Shown here: piece after piece, positions 26,864 through 34,388 of the stretch
Layout of the letters: each line of letters starts with the position of its first letter
Position numbering within the stretch: position 1 is the first letter of the stretch
DNA from: Faecalispora sporosphaeroides DSM 1294
GTDB lineage: Bacteria > Bacillota > Clostridia > Oscillospirales > Acutalibacteraceae
Direction of reading: 5' to 3'
Assembly (NCBI GenBank): GCA_000383295.1
Contig: KB911067.1
Location: forward strand, 186,001-250,000
Length of the DNA: 64,000 bases
Notes under the pieces: generated by a model
Database searches by the model: none
The model's input: only the letters and a program-made list of their open reading frames with translations
Told to the model about the DNA's origin: nothing
Translations under genes and position numbers: made by a program

Positions 26864-27025
26864 TTATTGATCCAATTTTGCTTCAACTGTTTTCAATCTT
26901 TCATTAATGCTTTTTAACTCTTTCATAATATCTCTCAACAAAATATCTTTTCTTTTTTCTTCTTCCAGTCTTTCCTGCTCGATACGCATTGAAATCCCAT
27001 AATAATCACTAACATAATCTGCCAC
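26864..27025 (-). CDS. small coiled-coil protein, 53 aa
   Basis: A GTG-start frame on the minus strand with a very good site (GGAAGGAGGG) eight bases or so before the start. The product begins MADYVSDYYGISMRIEQERL and goes on as a charged coiled coil ending VEAKLDQ. I do not recognise a family. It sits between the reductase-rhodanese gene and the second arsR. The ribosome site and regular heptads are the reason to call it a gene. Confidence 0.55.
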   Translation of the reverse strand: MADYVSDYYGISMRIEQERLEEEKRKDILLRDIMKELKSINERLKTVEAKLDQ

Positions 27026-27105
27026 TGTTATCCCTCCTTCCTTCGAAAATCAATTTGCTAATTATTTAAGTAATATATCTTCAAAATTCACAACTCTTAT
27101 ATTTT

Positions 27106-27126
27106 TATATGCGCATATACGCATAT
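27106..27126. promoter_or_regulatory. palindromic site upstream of the small coiled-coil gene
   Basis: TATATGCGCATATA (27106-27119) is a perfect 14-bp palindrome and overlaps a second arrangement ATATGCG-N6-CGCATAT (27107-27126). It lies between the reductase stop and the small gene and could be an operator for an ArsR-type protein. This is inference from form only. Confidence 0.4.
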
Positions 27127-27159
27127 TATGCTTAAAAAAACTATCTGTTACTGCACTCG

Positions 27160-28800
27160 TTATTCTTTGTGTGTGTTTTTATATTGTTTATGACCGCCGG
27201 ATAGATTGAATACTTTTTTATAACCTTTCCCTATCAAAATATTCTGTGCAGCATTGCCTGTAACACCTTTATTGCAATAGGTAACTGCAATCGCGTCCGG
27301 GTCAAGTTCATCGGCTGCATCCCTGAGTTTGGAATGGGGAATACTCTGTGCATTGTCAATGTGTCCCTTGTCATATTGCCCTGCCACACGTGCATCAATC
27401 AGGTTATATGTTTCTCCTGATTCCATTAATGCATCCAGTTCCTTTGCAGTTATCAGTGGACGGCCACCCTGAATGGCATTGTCCAGTATCATTCCGGTAT
27501 ACATCACAGGATCTTTTGTGGTAGAGAAAGGAGGCGCATAAGCAAGATCAAGATGGAACAAATCTTTTACCTGTGCCTTAAAAGTTATAGCCGTTGCAAA
27601 TATATCGATACGTTTATCAACCCCAGTAGAACCGATAATCTGCACACCTAAAAGTCTGCCGCTGTTCTTATCAGCGATTCCCTTGATTACCATTTCCTTG
27701 CCGCCCATATATTCCGGTTTATCCGGTTTGATATTATGGCATACAACAACTTCATACCCCTGTTCCGTTGCTTCCCGTTCGGAGAGCCCTGTCTGGGCAA
27801 CCGTTAAATCAAAGATTTTAAATATACCAGTACCAAGCACTCCGCGGAATTCAAGTCTGCCTCCAGTGACGCTGTCACCGGCAATCCGGCCGGTCTTGTT
27901 GGCAGTGGACCCAAGTGGCCGATATACTGGTTTTCCTGTTACAACATGAAATTGCTCGATACAGTCACCACAGGCATAGATATCCTTCTGGCTGGTTTCC
28001 ATTCTGGTGTTCACCCGGATTGCGCCGGAAACACCAAGCCCAATTCCGGCTGTTGCCGCCAACTCCGTGTTGGGACGCACTCCGGTGGATACAAGAACTA
28101 TATCAGCTTTGATTTCTTTTCCGTCTGATAAAATTACGCTTTTGGCTGTGATTTCAGCAATTGAAACGCTGGTCAACACAGAAACGCCATTCTTTGCAAT
28201 GTGATTCTGAACATAAATGGCCATATCGGCATCCAGTCCCGGCGTGACCTGCGGCAATCTCTCCAGCAGGGTTACTTCTATGCCAAGCCCCTTGAGATTC
28301 TCACAAACCTCAAGACCGATAAAGCCTGTGCCGATGATGGCTGCTGACTGTGGTCGATTCGTGTCAATAAAGGCTTTTATGTGATTCATATCATTAATGT
28401 TGCGCAAGGTGAAAACATGTCGGCTGTCCGCGCCCTTTATTGGTGGAATGGTCGCCCTGGCTCCAGTGGCTATCACAAGTTTGTCGTAATGATCGTTGAA
28501 TATATCCTCGGTAATAAGGTTTTTAATTGTTATGGTCTTAACATCTGGTGAGATGGAAAGAACCTCGTGTCGGGTATGGATATCCACATTGTATTTGCTC
28601 TTAAAGAAAGCGGGAGAGCGCGGGGTCAGTTGATCTGCACTTTCAATCTCGTCACCGATATAGTAAGGCATACCGCAACCGGAATAAGAGATAAAACTAT
28701 CTTTTTCATAAATTACTATTTCCGCATCCTCGTTGTTTCTTTTTGCTTTGGCGGCAGCGGAAGTTCCTGCAGCAACCGCTCCGATTATAACAATTCGCAT
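27160..28800 (-). CDS. CoA-disulfide/persulfide reductase with C-terminal rhodanese domain
   Basis: This 546-residue flavoenzyme starts with an FAD-binding Rossmann motif (IVIIGAVAAGTSAAA) and has the single redox cysteine in SYSGCGMPYYIG (Cys42), as in CoA-disulfide reductases. A second nucleotide-binding site (GTGFIGLEVCENL) binds NAD(P)H. A rhodanese domain fills about residues 455-546 with catalytic Cys509 in YCNKGVTGN. The fusion type reduces CoA disulfides or persulfides. In an arsenic operon it may help keep thiols reduced, which is inference. AAAGGAGG precedes the ATG. Confidence 0.88.
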   Translation of the reverse strand: MRIVIIGAVAAGTSAAAKAKRNNEDAEIVIYEKDSFISYSGCGMPYYIGDEIESADQLTPRSPAFFKSKYNVDIHTRHEVLSISPDVKTITIKNLITEDIFNDHYDKLVIATGARATIPPIKGADSRHVFTLRNINDMNHIKAFIDTNRPQSAAIIGTGFIGLEVCENLKGLGIEVTLLERLPQVTPGLDADMAIYVQNHIAKNGVSVLTSVSIAEITAKSVILSDGKEIKADIVLVSTGVRPNTELAATAGIGLGVSGAIRVNTRMETSQKDIYACGDCIEQFHVVTGKPVYRPLGSTANKTGRIAGDSVTGGRLEFRGVLGTGIFKIFDLTVAQTGLSEREATEQGYEVVVCHNIKPDKPEYMGGKEMVIKGIADKNSGRLLGVQIIGSTGVDKRIDIFATAITFKAQVKDLFHLDLAYAPPFSTTKDPVMYTGMILDNAIQGGRPLITAKELDALMESGETYNLIDARVAGQYDKGHIDNAQSIPHSKLRDAADELDPDAIAVTYCNKGVTGNAAQNILIGKGYKKVFNLSGGHKQYKNTHKE

Positions 28801-28814
28801 AAAAATCCTCCTTT

Positions 28815-29331
28815 TTACAGTAATTTTTCACCACTAAAGAACACCTCGAAATTGTGTAGCAATGTATATTTGGGGGCGAGTTCTTCAGTCGAATTACCTC
28901 CGTATACTTCTTTTAGAATTCCGTTTACAATAAGCTCTTGGGGAGGCGCGGTATATTCAACGCCGTTGTAAACCCACACACGGCAGTCCACAGCATCACC
29001 GCAGAGGTCTCCACAGTCCTCGCAGACGGATTCCCGCAGCTCCACGGCAATGTCGTTTCCGTTTACACGTATGGTAGGCGAGCTGATAAATTGATATTGG
29101 ATCGCAAGCTCCTTCGTTGTGGTGTTCACTTTATTTAGCTTGATCTCATACCCTGCTGCGTTCAGTACAACGTCAACACTGGAAACCGGAAACCGCTCTG
29201 TCCAGAGCCTTTTCCGTATCTTGACACCTACCACAAATCGTTGTATCCAGATACAAGAAATCAATATTAATCGTCTTTTTCGGCTGGGGCTGCCCACAGC
29301 AATTTTCAGAGGAACAACCGCATTTACTCAT
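28815..29331 (-). pseudogene. DUF2703-family gene, frameshifted by a 7-bp tandem duplication
   Basis: The gene starts at ATG 29331 as MSKCGCSSENCCGQPQ, runs to ICGRCQDTEKALDRAVSG and hits a stop; the rest of the protein (VVLNAAGYEIKLNKVN, then CEDCGDLCGD) is in another frame and ends at 28815. The break lies at a tandem GGAAACC repeat (29181-29187 and 29188-29194). Removing one copy gives a continuous frame, DRAVSSVDVVLNAAGYE. DUF2703 proteins are small cysteine-rich proteins often found beside arsenic genes; their role is not known. The gene is off in this copy, but the duplication could revert. The start overlaps the end of the second arsR. Confidence 0.85.
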
Positions 29332-29659
29332 TTTCAGCACACGCCTTACAACGATTTTCATTTTCCCTGCAAATACAATTTTTCTTATCAGATGTAATAT
29401 TACAGAAAAATCGTTTTGTTTTATTTATGGTCTCTGCATCCAACGAGTAATACGTCCATTTTCCTTCTTCTCTTCCTTTGACAATCCCGCACTCACAAAG
29501 TAGCTTCATATGATGAGATAGAGTGGATTGAGACATATCAAACTTCTCTAATATTTCGCATGCGCAAAGCTCACCACAAGAGAGCATATCTACAATCATA
29601 GCTCTTTTGGGATCACCAAGTGCCTTAAATACTTTTGTATATTCCAGATATTTTTCCAT
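29324..29659 (-). CDS. arsR: ArsR/SmtB-family repressor (second ars regulator)
   Basis: This 111-residue regulator has the metal-binding motif ELCACE and the recognition helix SQSTLSHHMKLLCECGIV, and a cysteine-rich tail (NCICRENENRCKACAENE). It is the first gene of the operon on the minus strand and differs from the other ArsR, so the locus has two sensors. GAGGTG precedes the ATG and a near-consensus promoter with a dyad lies 36-64 bases upstream. Its last codons overlap the start of the DUF2703 pseudogene. Confidence 0.9.
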   Translation of the reverse strand: MEKYLEYTKVFKALGDPKRAMIVDMLSCGELCACEILEKFDMSQSTLSHHMKLLCECGIVKGREEGKWTYYSLDAETINKTKRFFCNITSDKKNCICRENENRCKACAENE

Positions 29660-29673
29660 GTTGACACCTCAAA

Positions 29674-29723
29674 TTCATTATCTTCGATATGAACATTATA
29701 TGCACCAAATCGAAAAGTGTCAA
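29674..29723 (-). promoter_or_regulatory. consensus promoter and dyad operator of the ars operon
   Basis: On the minus strand TTGACA (29718-29723) and TATAAT (29695-29700) are 17 bases apart, a perfect consensus. Just downstream (29674-29693) is the near-palindrome TTCATTATC-TTC-GATATGAA, a likely ArsR operator placed to block transcription start. Confidence 0.8.
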
Positions 29724-29770
29724 TATATAATTTAAATAAATGACAAGAGCAAAACTTAGTATTCAAAAAA

Positions 29771-29825
29771 AACAAGAAGCTTCCGTAAATATCACAAATA
29801 ATTCACGGGAGCTTCTTGTTTTAGT
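29771..29825. terminator. bidirectional terminator between arsR and toxN
   Basis: ACAAGAAGCTTCCGT pairs with CACGGGAGCTTCTTGT across 29771-29822 with A-rich and T-rich flanks. Confidence 0.65.
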
Positions 29826-29880
29826 TCAAAAGGAATATCTTCATTCCTTTATTTCGGAAATACAGCCTAAAAACTCTTCC

Positions 29881-29906
29881 TAAAAGCGGAAGCACTTCCG
29901 CTTTTA
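29881..29906. repeat. CGGAAG-NN-CTTCCG palindrome, copy 3 (end of toxN)
   Basis: Arms of 12 bases (TAAAAGCGGAAG / CTTCCGCTTTTA) around CA, overlapping the toxN stop codon. On the minus strand it has the shape of a terminator for toxN. Confidence 0.75.
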
Positions 29907-30509
29907 CCTTTGCGGGCAGTCATTTTTTCGTTCCGCTTCGTTTGCCTCATGGAGTTGGGTGGCTTTTGCCTGAGCCTTTTCAAAACGCTCCGCCATAGTT
30001 CCCGATTCAATGGGCTGCTCTTCCACCAAATTCAGCTGCTGTAGGTATTGTGTGTAGACAGACTCCAGCCTGTCAAAATCACAGCAATTCTTTTTTAAAA
30101 GAGCATCCGACCCGTCTTTGACGGTTTGGTATATGTACAGAGCCTTTTTCACAATCTTATGGGAATTTTTATTGCAAAAATCAAGTTCTTCCATGAGAAG
30201 TCTTTTATACCGATACTCTTCCTTGGAAAAGTCCTTTACTCTTACCAGTTGATCCGGAATCGGAAACATGAAGGAAAGTCTGACGCTGCTAATAATTTTT
30301 CCCGAAGCACTTTTAATCAGGATATTTGTCTTTTGCTGCTTTGTAAAAGAGGAAACTGGTGCAAAATATTTCATCCCATTTATATCAAAAAGCACACCAC
30401 AGACAAACTTATCATTTGTATCATAGGAAATGTTCGGGATTTTCCCCTCATGCTTTTGTAGAAACTTGACGTATTCTTTGTCAACTTCATAAAACTTAAA
30501 CTTGCTCAT
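29904..30509 (-). CDS. toxN: type III toxin, ToxN/AbiQ family endoribonuclease
   Basis: The 201-residue product matches the ToxN/AbiQ toxins: an N-terminal VDKEYVKFLQKHEGKIPNI, the core FVCGVLFDINGMKYFAPVSS and SVRLSFMFPIPDQLV. These enzymes cut mRNA and are held inactive by a small repeat RNA (ToxI); they act as phage-abortive or maintenance systems. GGAGGGTGT precedes the ATG. Upstream on the same strand stand a terminator, a 38-nt repeat array and a strong promoter, the full type III layout. The C-terminal 35 residues (AERFEKAQAKATQL) form an extra helix beyond the usual about 170 residues. Confidence 0.9.
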   Translation of the reverse strand: MSKFKFYEVDKEYVKFLQKHEGKIPNISYDTNDKFVCGVLFDINGMKYFAPVSSFTKQQKTNILIKSASGKIISSVRLSFMFPIPDQLVRVKDFSKEEYRYKRLLMEELDFCNKNSHKIVKKALYIYQTVKDGSDALLKKNCCDFDRLESVYTQYLQQLNLVEEQPIESGTMAERFEKAQAKATQLHEANEAERKNDCPQR

Positions 30510-30528
30510 ACACCCTCCAATACGAAAA

Positions 30529-30564
30529 GAAAGGTACGGTCAAGTTTCCTCAACCGTACCTTTC
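30529..30564 (-). terminator. terminator between ToxI and toxN
   Basis: GAAAGGTACGGT (30529-30540) pairs perfectly with ACCGTACCTTTC (30553-30564); on the minus strand it is followed by TTTTCG. In type III systems such a leaky terminator sets the ratio of antitoxin RNA to toxin mRNA. Confidence 0.8.
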
Positions 30565-30581
30565 CCATTAAAAGTCACTCT

Positions 30582-30695
30582 TTACGGTGGTGAAACACCT
30601 TGCATAAACGAGCCACACTTAACGGCGGTGGAACACCTTGCATAAACGAGCCACGTTTAACGGCGGTGGGACGCCCTGTAAGAGGTAGAATACTA
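30582..30695 (-). ncRNA. toxI: ToxI antitoxin RNA, 38-nt tandem repeats
   Basis: A 38-base unit is repeated just under three times on the minus strand (anchor CACCTT at 30596 and 30634, with CGCCCT at the same place, 30672). Units share GTGGCTCGTTTATGCAAGG and the CCACCGCCGTTA region. The copy nearest the promoter is the most diverged. Each unit should be cut out by ToxN and fold into a pseudoknot that inhibits it. Known ToxI arrays have about 34-36-nt units, so 38 is on the long side. Confidence 0.82.
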
Positions 30696-30707
30696 CCCTA
30701 TATTATT

Positions 30708-30736
30708 ATAATACTCATTCCGTGAAAATATGTCAA
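30708..30736 (-). promoter_or_regulatory. promoter of the toxI-toxN locus
   Basis: TTGACA (30731-30736) and TATTAT (30708-30713) on the minus strand are 17 bases apart, just upstream of the ToxI repeats. Confidence 0.75.
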
Positions 30737-30753
30737 GCTGTCCAGATGTTTAA

Positions 30754-30775
30754 AAAGCGGAAGTGCTTCCGCTTT
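30754..30775. repeat. CGGAAG-NN-CTTCCG palindrome, copy 4 (toxIN/integrase intergenic)
   Basis: Arms AAAGCGGAAG / CTTCCGCTTT around TG, between the divergent toxIN promoter and the integrase gene. Confidence 0.75.
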
Positions 30776-30862
30776 ATCACCCGATAGCTTACATCAAATA
30801 TTAATAACGAATAGTATTACCCGATGATATTCATGGAAGATATATAAGGAGGAACTGAAATA

Positions 30863-31714
30863 ATGCACATTACTCTAAACGAATGGTTGGACACTTGGAT
30901 TGAAGCCTATATAAAAAACAGCAAATCAGAAAATACATATCGCTGCTATAAGGATTCAATCCGCAGAATCAGAGAGGCCAAAGCTCCATTTTTAGATAAT
31001 GACATGAGGGATATTACCGAAATTGAGATGCAGGCGTTCATTAACTTTCTTGGGAAAAAGTATTCAAAATCAACGCTGAATCATGCTCGTGTGGTATTCG
31101 ATCAAGCATTTGCAACTGCAATAGTAAACAGCTATTGTGAAAGAAATCCAATTCATAAACTTACACTGCCTATTGATGCAGATGAAAAAGAGATTCGCGC
31201 ACTCACTTTGCAAGAACAGGAAATAGTGGAAGAAATTGCAAAAACTGATCCTTTAGGTCATATAGTGTTGTTTTTTCTAAATACCGGCCTTCGTATGCAG
31301 GAGCTATGCAATTTACAATGGGACGATTATAATAAAAAGGCTAACTATATTATCGTTCGAAAAAGTAAAACAAAAGCAGGAATTCGCCTTGTGCCTCTCA
31401 TCGAAGAAGCTAAACAAATACTGGACGCCCAGCCACACTATAATAGATTTATTTTTAATAACACTCGCAAACAACCGATCACAGAAAACGCATTGAAAAA
31501 GCTGTATCTTAGACTACGCACAAAAACAGGAATAGACTTTATCACCAATCATGTATATAGACACAGCTTCGCTACGAGGTTAGTTGAGAAAGGCTGCGAA
31601 TACAAGGCTCTCTCTTCCCTTATGGGACACACTGATGTCAGCTTTACATTACGTCGATATGCTACATCAAATATTGATTTTCTCCGTCAGCAGATTAACC
31701 TGCTTCATAAATAA
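30863..31714 (+). CDS. int: tyrosine recombinase (ICE integrase)
   Basis: The 283-residue protein has an N-terminal core-binding domain (about residues 1-100) and a catalytic domain with the full set of active residues: Arg144 in TGLRMQEL, a lysine in the beta hairpin (KSKTKAG, 169 or 171), His230 and Arg233 in HVYRHSFAT, His256 in LMGHTD and Tyr266 in RRYAT. It should excise and integrate the element. It lacks an extra N-terminal arm domain. AAGGAGG precedes the ATG. It stands alone on the plus strand near the right end of the element. Confidence 0.92.
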   Translation: MHITLNEWLDTWIEAYIKNSKSENTYRCYKDSIRRIREAKAPFLDNDMRDITEIEMQAFINFLGKKYSKSTLNHARVVFDQAFATAIVNSYCERNPIHKLTLPIDADEKEIRALTLQEQEIVEEIAKTDPLGHIVLFFLNTGLRMQELCNLQWDDYNKKANYIIVRKSKTKAGIRLVPLIEEAKQILDAQPHYNRFIFNNTRKQPITENALKKLYLRLRTKTGIDFITNHVYRHSFATRLVEKGCEYKALSSLMGHTDVSFTLRRYATSNIDFLRQQINLLHK

Positions 31715-31749
31715 ACTATCCAATATACAAAAACTATCCAATATACAAT

Positions 31750-32679
31750 TTATTTAGTATTAGCCCTTAATTTAGAATATACCTCTTTCAGTACTTTTGC
31801 ATGCTTATGTCCCAGATCAGAAGTTTGAGAATAATGTTCTATCATATCACTAAGATTATGAGCAGCTTTTAACGGACGATTTCTACGTTCAATATATCCG
31901 TTCTCAATATAGTAATTACTGGTTACAAAGGCCCTTTCATGGGTCAGTAAAAACTCCATGATTTGCAGCAACTTCTTAATATTCCTAGTGACCATTTTAA
32001 AACAGTCCGCGGTAAAAGCATAATTATTGATTAAAGAATTATGCAAAGCCTTTGTTAATTCAGGATCAATTTCACATGAATAACCATCAAAAACAGCTTC
32101 AAATACTTCTTGATCGTTAATATCTACAGGAACAAAATCCTTTATTATAAAAGGCTTCTCAAATACTACTCTTGTGTATACAACTTTCTTCCCAACGGAT
32201 GTGGCCGCCCTTTGCAGAGCTGTCCAACTGACCGGATATTGTTGTGCAAGCACTCCATAAAAATCGAAGTGGCCATCCTCTTTTGCCGCTTTAGAAAGCT
32301 CTTCAAAATTCAAAGCATTAAAGTATGATATTGCTTTCCCGGTAATTTCCTTAACTTGACCGTCACTTAGTGACGAAGATAATCCTGCTTGTCCGAAATT
32401 ATCACTCTGTGCTGTCTCAAGTGGGCTGTTCCGAATAGTTGCAACGACAAAGCACTTGATGTCCAATTTTCCGGCTGGCTCATAAAACAGTCCCTCTTCA
32501 TATCCGAGTAAAAGAAGAGCTTTTCGAAAAGATATATCTGACCAATGTTGAATACAGGAATAAATTTGAGTTTTAATTGTATTAATGATTTGCTTGGTGA
32601 AATTACTTGAAACTCCGTATTCGTTTAACATAACGGTCAATATGTTATAAAGATAATGTTCTATTGCCTCAACTGCCAT
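31750..32679 (-). CDS. protein of unknown function, 309 aa
   Basis: I do not recognise this soluble, mostly helical protein. It begins MAVEAIEHYLYNILTVMLNEYG and has no signal peptide or membrane segment. The ATG at 32679 is preferred to 32688 because GAAAGGA then lies nine bases away. The start codon is in one arm of a perfect 12-bp inverted repeat (32675-32716), which suggests control of translation or an operator. It lies between the integrase (convergent) and the resolvase-like gene (same strand), so it may be ICE cargo. Confidence 0.65.
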   Translation of the reverse strand: MAVEAIEHYLYNILTVMLNEYGVSSNFTKQIINTIKTQIYSCIQHWSDISFRKALLLLGYEEGLFYEPAGKLDIKCFVVATIRNSPLETAQSDNFGQAGLSSSLSDGQVKEITGKAISYFNALNFEELSKAAKEDGHFDFYGVLAQQYPVSWTALQRAATSVGKKVVYTRVVFEKPFIIKDFVPVDINDQEVFEAVFDGYSCEIDPELTKALHNSLINNYAFTADCFKMVTRNIKKLLQIMEFLLTHERAFVTSNYYIENGYIERRNRPLKAAHNLSDMIEHYSQTSDLGHKHAKVLKEVYSKLRANTK

Positions 32680-32716
32680 AATTGTCATCCTTTCGAACTA
32701 ATACGACAATTATGGC
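32675..32716 (-). promoter_or_regulatory. start-codon-occluding inverted repeat
   Basis: GCCATAATTGTC (32675-32686) and GACAATTATGGC (32705-32716) are a perfect 12-bp inverted repeat. In the minus-strand mRNA the AUG of the 309-residue gene falls in the 3' arm and the ribosome site in the 18-base loop. Confidence 0.6.
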
Positions 32717-32738
32717 ATAAAAACAGATGAACTTCAAC

Positions 32739-33173
32739 TTAAAACCTGAATGTCCGTTGATATGTACTTGTACCTTCTCGAATGTATACAGCTGCCCCGA
32801 AGACAGGTATAGGATTCTCATCAAGTTGAACAATATCTTTTTTACCTAATTCAATCTGTTTTTTCTCGGTAACAGAAAATAAGCGAATAAAAGGGAGATC
32901 AATAGAAAAGAACGTCATGAAAGGCTCAAAATGTTTCGATAGAATTATGTCAAAGTCCCCTCGCTTTGCATCTTGCAGCATATCGGAAATCACTGGGTCA
33001 TTTAAATTTATTCGGTCTGAACCAATATAAAGATAAGAGGTAAACACTGCGATCCCGTGTATATTAGCATAGCGTTCTAACAGATTCTGCTGATGTTGTA
33101 ATTCTTGTTCCACATTTTCTCTCGAACACAGCTGATTGATATAACAAAATAGCGCCGCCCTGTATTTGTCCAT
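32739..33173 (-). CDS. degenerate serine-recombinase-like N-terminal domain protein
   Basis: This 144-residue protein resembles the resolvase catalytic domain: RAALFCYINQLCSRENVEQE, then LLERYANIHGIAVFTSYLY and MLQDAKRGDFDIILSKHFEPF. Active resolvases have YxRxS at the start; here the arginine and serine are missing (FCYIN), so it is probably not a recombinase. There is no DNA-binding C-terminal domain. It may be a decayed recombinase or a regulator that kept the fold. It lies upstream of the 309-residue gene on the same strand. Confidence 0.6.
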   Translation of the reverse strand: MDKYRAALFCYINQLCSRENVEQELQHQQNLLERYANIHGIAVFTSYLYIGSDRINLNDPVISDMLQDAKRGDFDIILSKHFEPFMTFFSIDLPFIRLFSVTEKKQIELGKKDIVQLDENPIPVFGAAVYIREGTSTYQRTFRF

Positions 33174-33412
33174 TTCTACACACCCTGACTATTTGTAATC
33201 TATTCATTTTATGCTGATAGGTATGAAAATATAGCAGCAACTTTTAAGGCATCTCATAACCGCTATTGTTATAGCGAATTATAGATAAAGCCTCCATGAT
33301 AGATATATAAAGATACTCTTAATGGCGCAAAATCACAGAAACTTTGATTCCGACGCTTTTGGGTAGACTTCCAGCGGATCTGATTTTTAGTTACCATCTG
33401 TTTTCGTCTTAA

Positions 33413-33454
33413 AATTGGTATAAAAGCGGAAGTACTTCCGCTTTTATACCAATT
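33413..33454. repeat. CGGAAG-NN-CTTCCG palindrome, copy 5 (42-bp perfect palindrome)
   Basis: A perfect 42-bp palindrome: outer arms AATTGGTATAAAA / TTTTATACCAATT around core GCGGAAGTACTTCCGC. It lies upstream of the DnaJ-like gene. The rest of the 33174-33505 gap shows only a small hairpin (CGCTAT-tgtt-ATAGCG). Confidence 0.85.
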
Positions 33455-33505
33455 GATGTGAATGATAGCATATTATTGCCGATATATTGATTGGGAGGGC
33501 TAAAA

Positions 33506-34186
33506 ATGGATATGGACTATTATGAAATACTTGGCATTAACAAAAATGCTACACAACAAGAAATTAAAAGAGCTTATCGATCTTTGGCCAAAAAATATCA
33601 TCCTGATTTAAACGATGCACAAAATGCAAATGCTTTTTTTAGGCTCATTCAAGATGCCTACGAAAATCTAAGTGACACGGAATCAAGAAGTCAATATGAC
33701 ATTGCGCAAAGGAGCCAATCACCATTCAATTCTCAATCAGATATTAAAACTAGTACTGTGAATGAAAAAAAAAATGAAAAAACACCTACAAATCAAACTT
33801 GGCTTACAAAAGTTTTAAAAATACTAATAAGATTGCTTCTATTACCATTTTATCCTATTGTAAAGCTGCTATTTCTATTGCTAGTAATGTTATTAGGTAT
33901 AACAAACTTTTTATCAAAAGTTATAGTAGCACTATCAGCAATAAACTTATCCCTATTTTTCTATATGGTAATCTGGCAAAAAGAAATTGTTAATTTGATT
34001 AGCAATGATATTTTTCATAAAGAGATTAACATGATAATTATATTGGGAATTGGCATAGGAATTTCTGTAATAATTGCATTATTAGGATGCACTTTACCGA
34101 CTGTTTGTGAATGGAGTTCAGATAAGCTGAGTGATTTACATAAGAATATTGAAAAGCTCATATTTCCAAACCGAATTTATCTATAA
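33506..34186 (+). CDS. DnaJ-domain membrane protein
   Basis: The first 65 residues are a J domain ([26 protein letters not shown] with the HPD triad), which would stimulate an Hsp70 ATPase. Then follow a polar linker and two to four hydrophobic segments ([38 protein letters not shown]), so the J domain is membrane-bound. The ATG at 33506 is used because GGGAGGG lies before it; an in-frame TTG at 33491 would place the site inside the gene. It has no zinc-finger or C-terminal DnaJ domains. Its low GC suggests it came with the element. Its role there is unknown. Confidence 0.8.
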   Translation: MDMDYYEILGINKNATQQEIKRAYRSLAKKYHPDLNDAQNANAFFRLIQDAYENLSDTESRSQYDIAQRSQSPFNSQSDIKTSTVNEKKNEKTPTNQTWLTKVLKILIRLLLLPFYPIVKLLFLLLVMLLGITNFLSKVIVALSAINLSLFFYMVIWQKEIVNLISNDIFHKEINMIIILGIGIGISVIIALLGCTLPTVCEWSSDKLSDLHKNIEKLIFPNRIYL

Positions 34187-34260
34187 AAACAATGTTAGTT
34201 GAAGCGCAGAGAACACTTCTTGCTTCCGTAATTAAAAAAATTAATGAATGTTGGTAATAT

Positions 34261-34306
34261 TTAAAAGAGATAAAAGCGGAAGCACTTCCGCTTTTATCTC
34301 TTTTAA
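34261..34306. repeat. CGGAAG-NN-CTTCCG palindrome, copy 6 (22-bp arms)
   Basis: Perfect 22-bp arms (outer TTAAAAGAGATAAAA / TTTTATCTCTTTTAA) around core GCGGAAG-CA-CTTCCGC, downstream of the DnaJ-like gene. As RNA it would be a very stable terminator-like hairpin. Confidence 0.85.
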
Positions 34307-34388
34307 TAAATCTAGTTTTTCGGTAGCTATTTAGTGAAAGTAAAAATATATTCTTGCAAATTTCCAAATGCTGGTATATAATCGCTAT

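Noticed and set aside
30582-30680. Tandem repeats that could be taken for a CRISPR array
   Set aside because: The units follow each other with no spacers and lie between a promoter and toxN; this is a ToxI array. No cas genes are near.
30777-30828. ACCCGAT direct repeats upstream of the integrase, possibly arm-type sites
   Set aside because: Only two short copies about 40 bases apart; too little to claim integrase binding.
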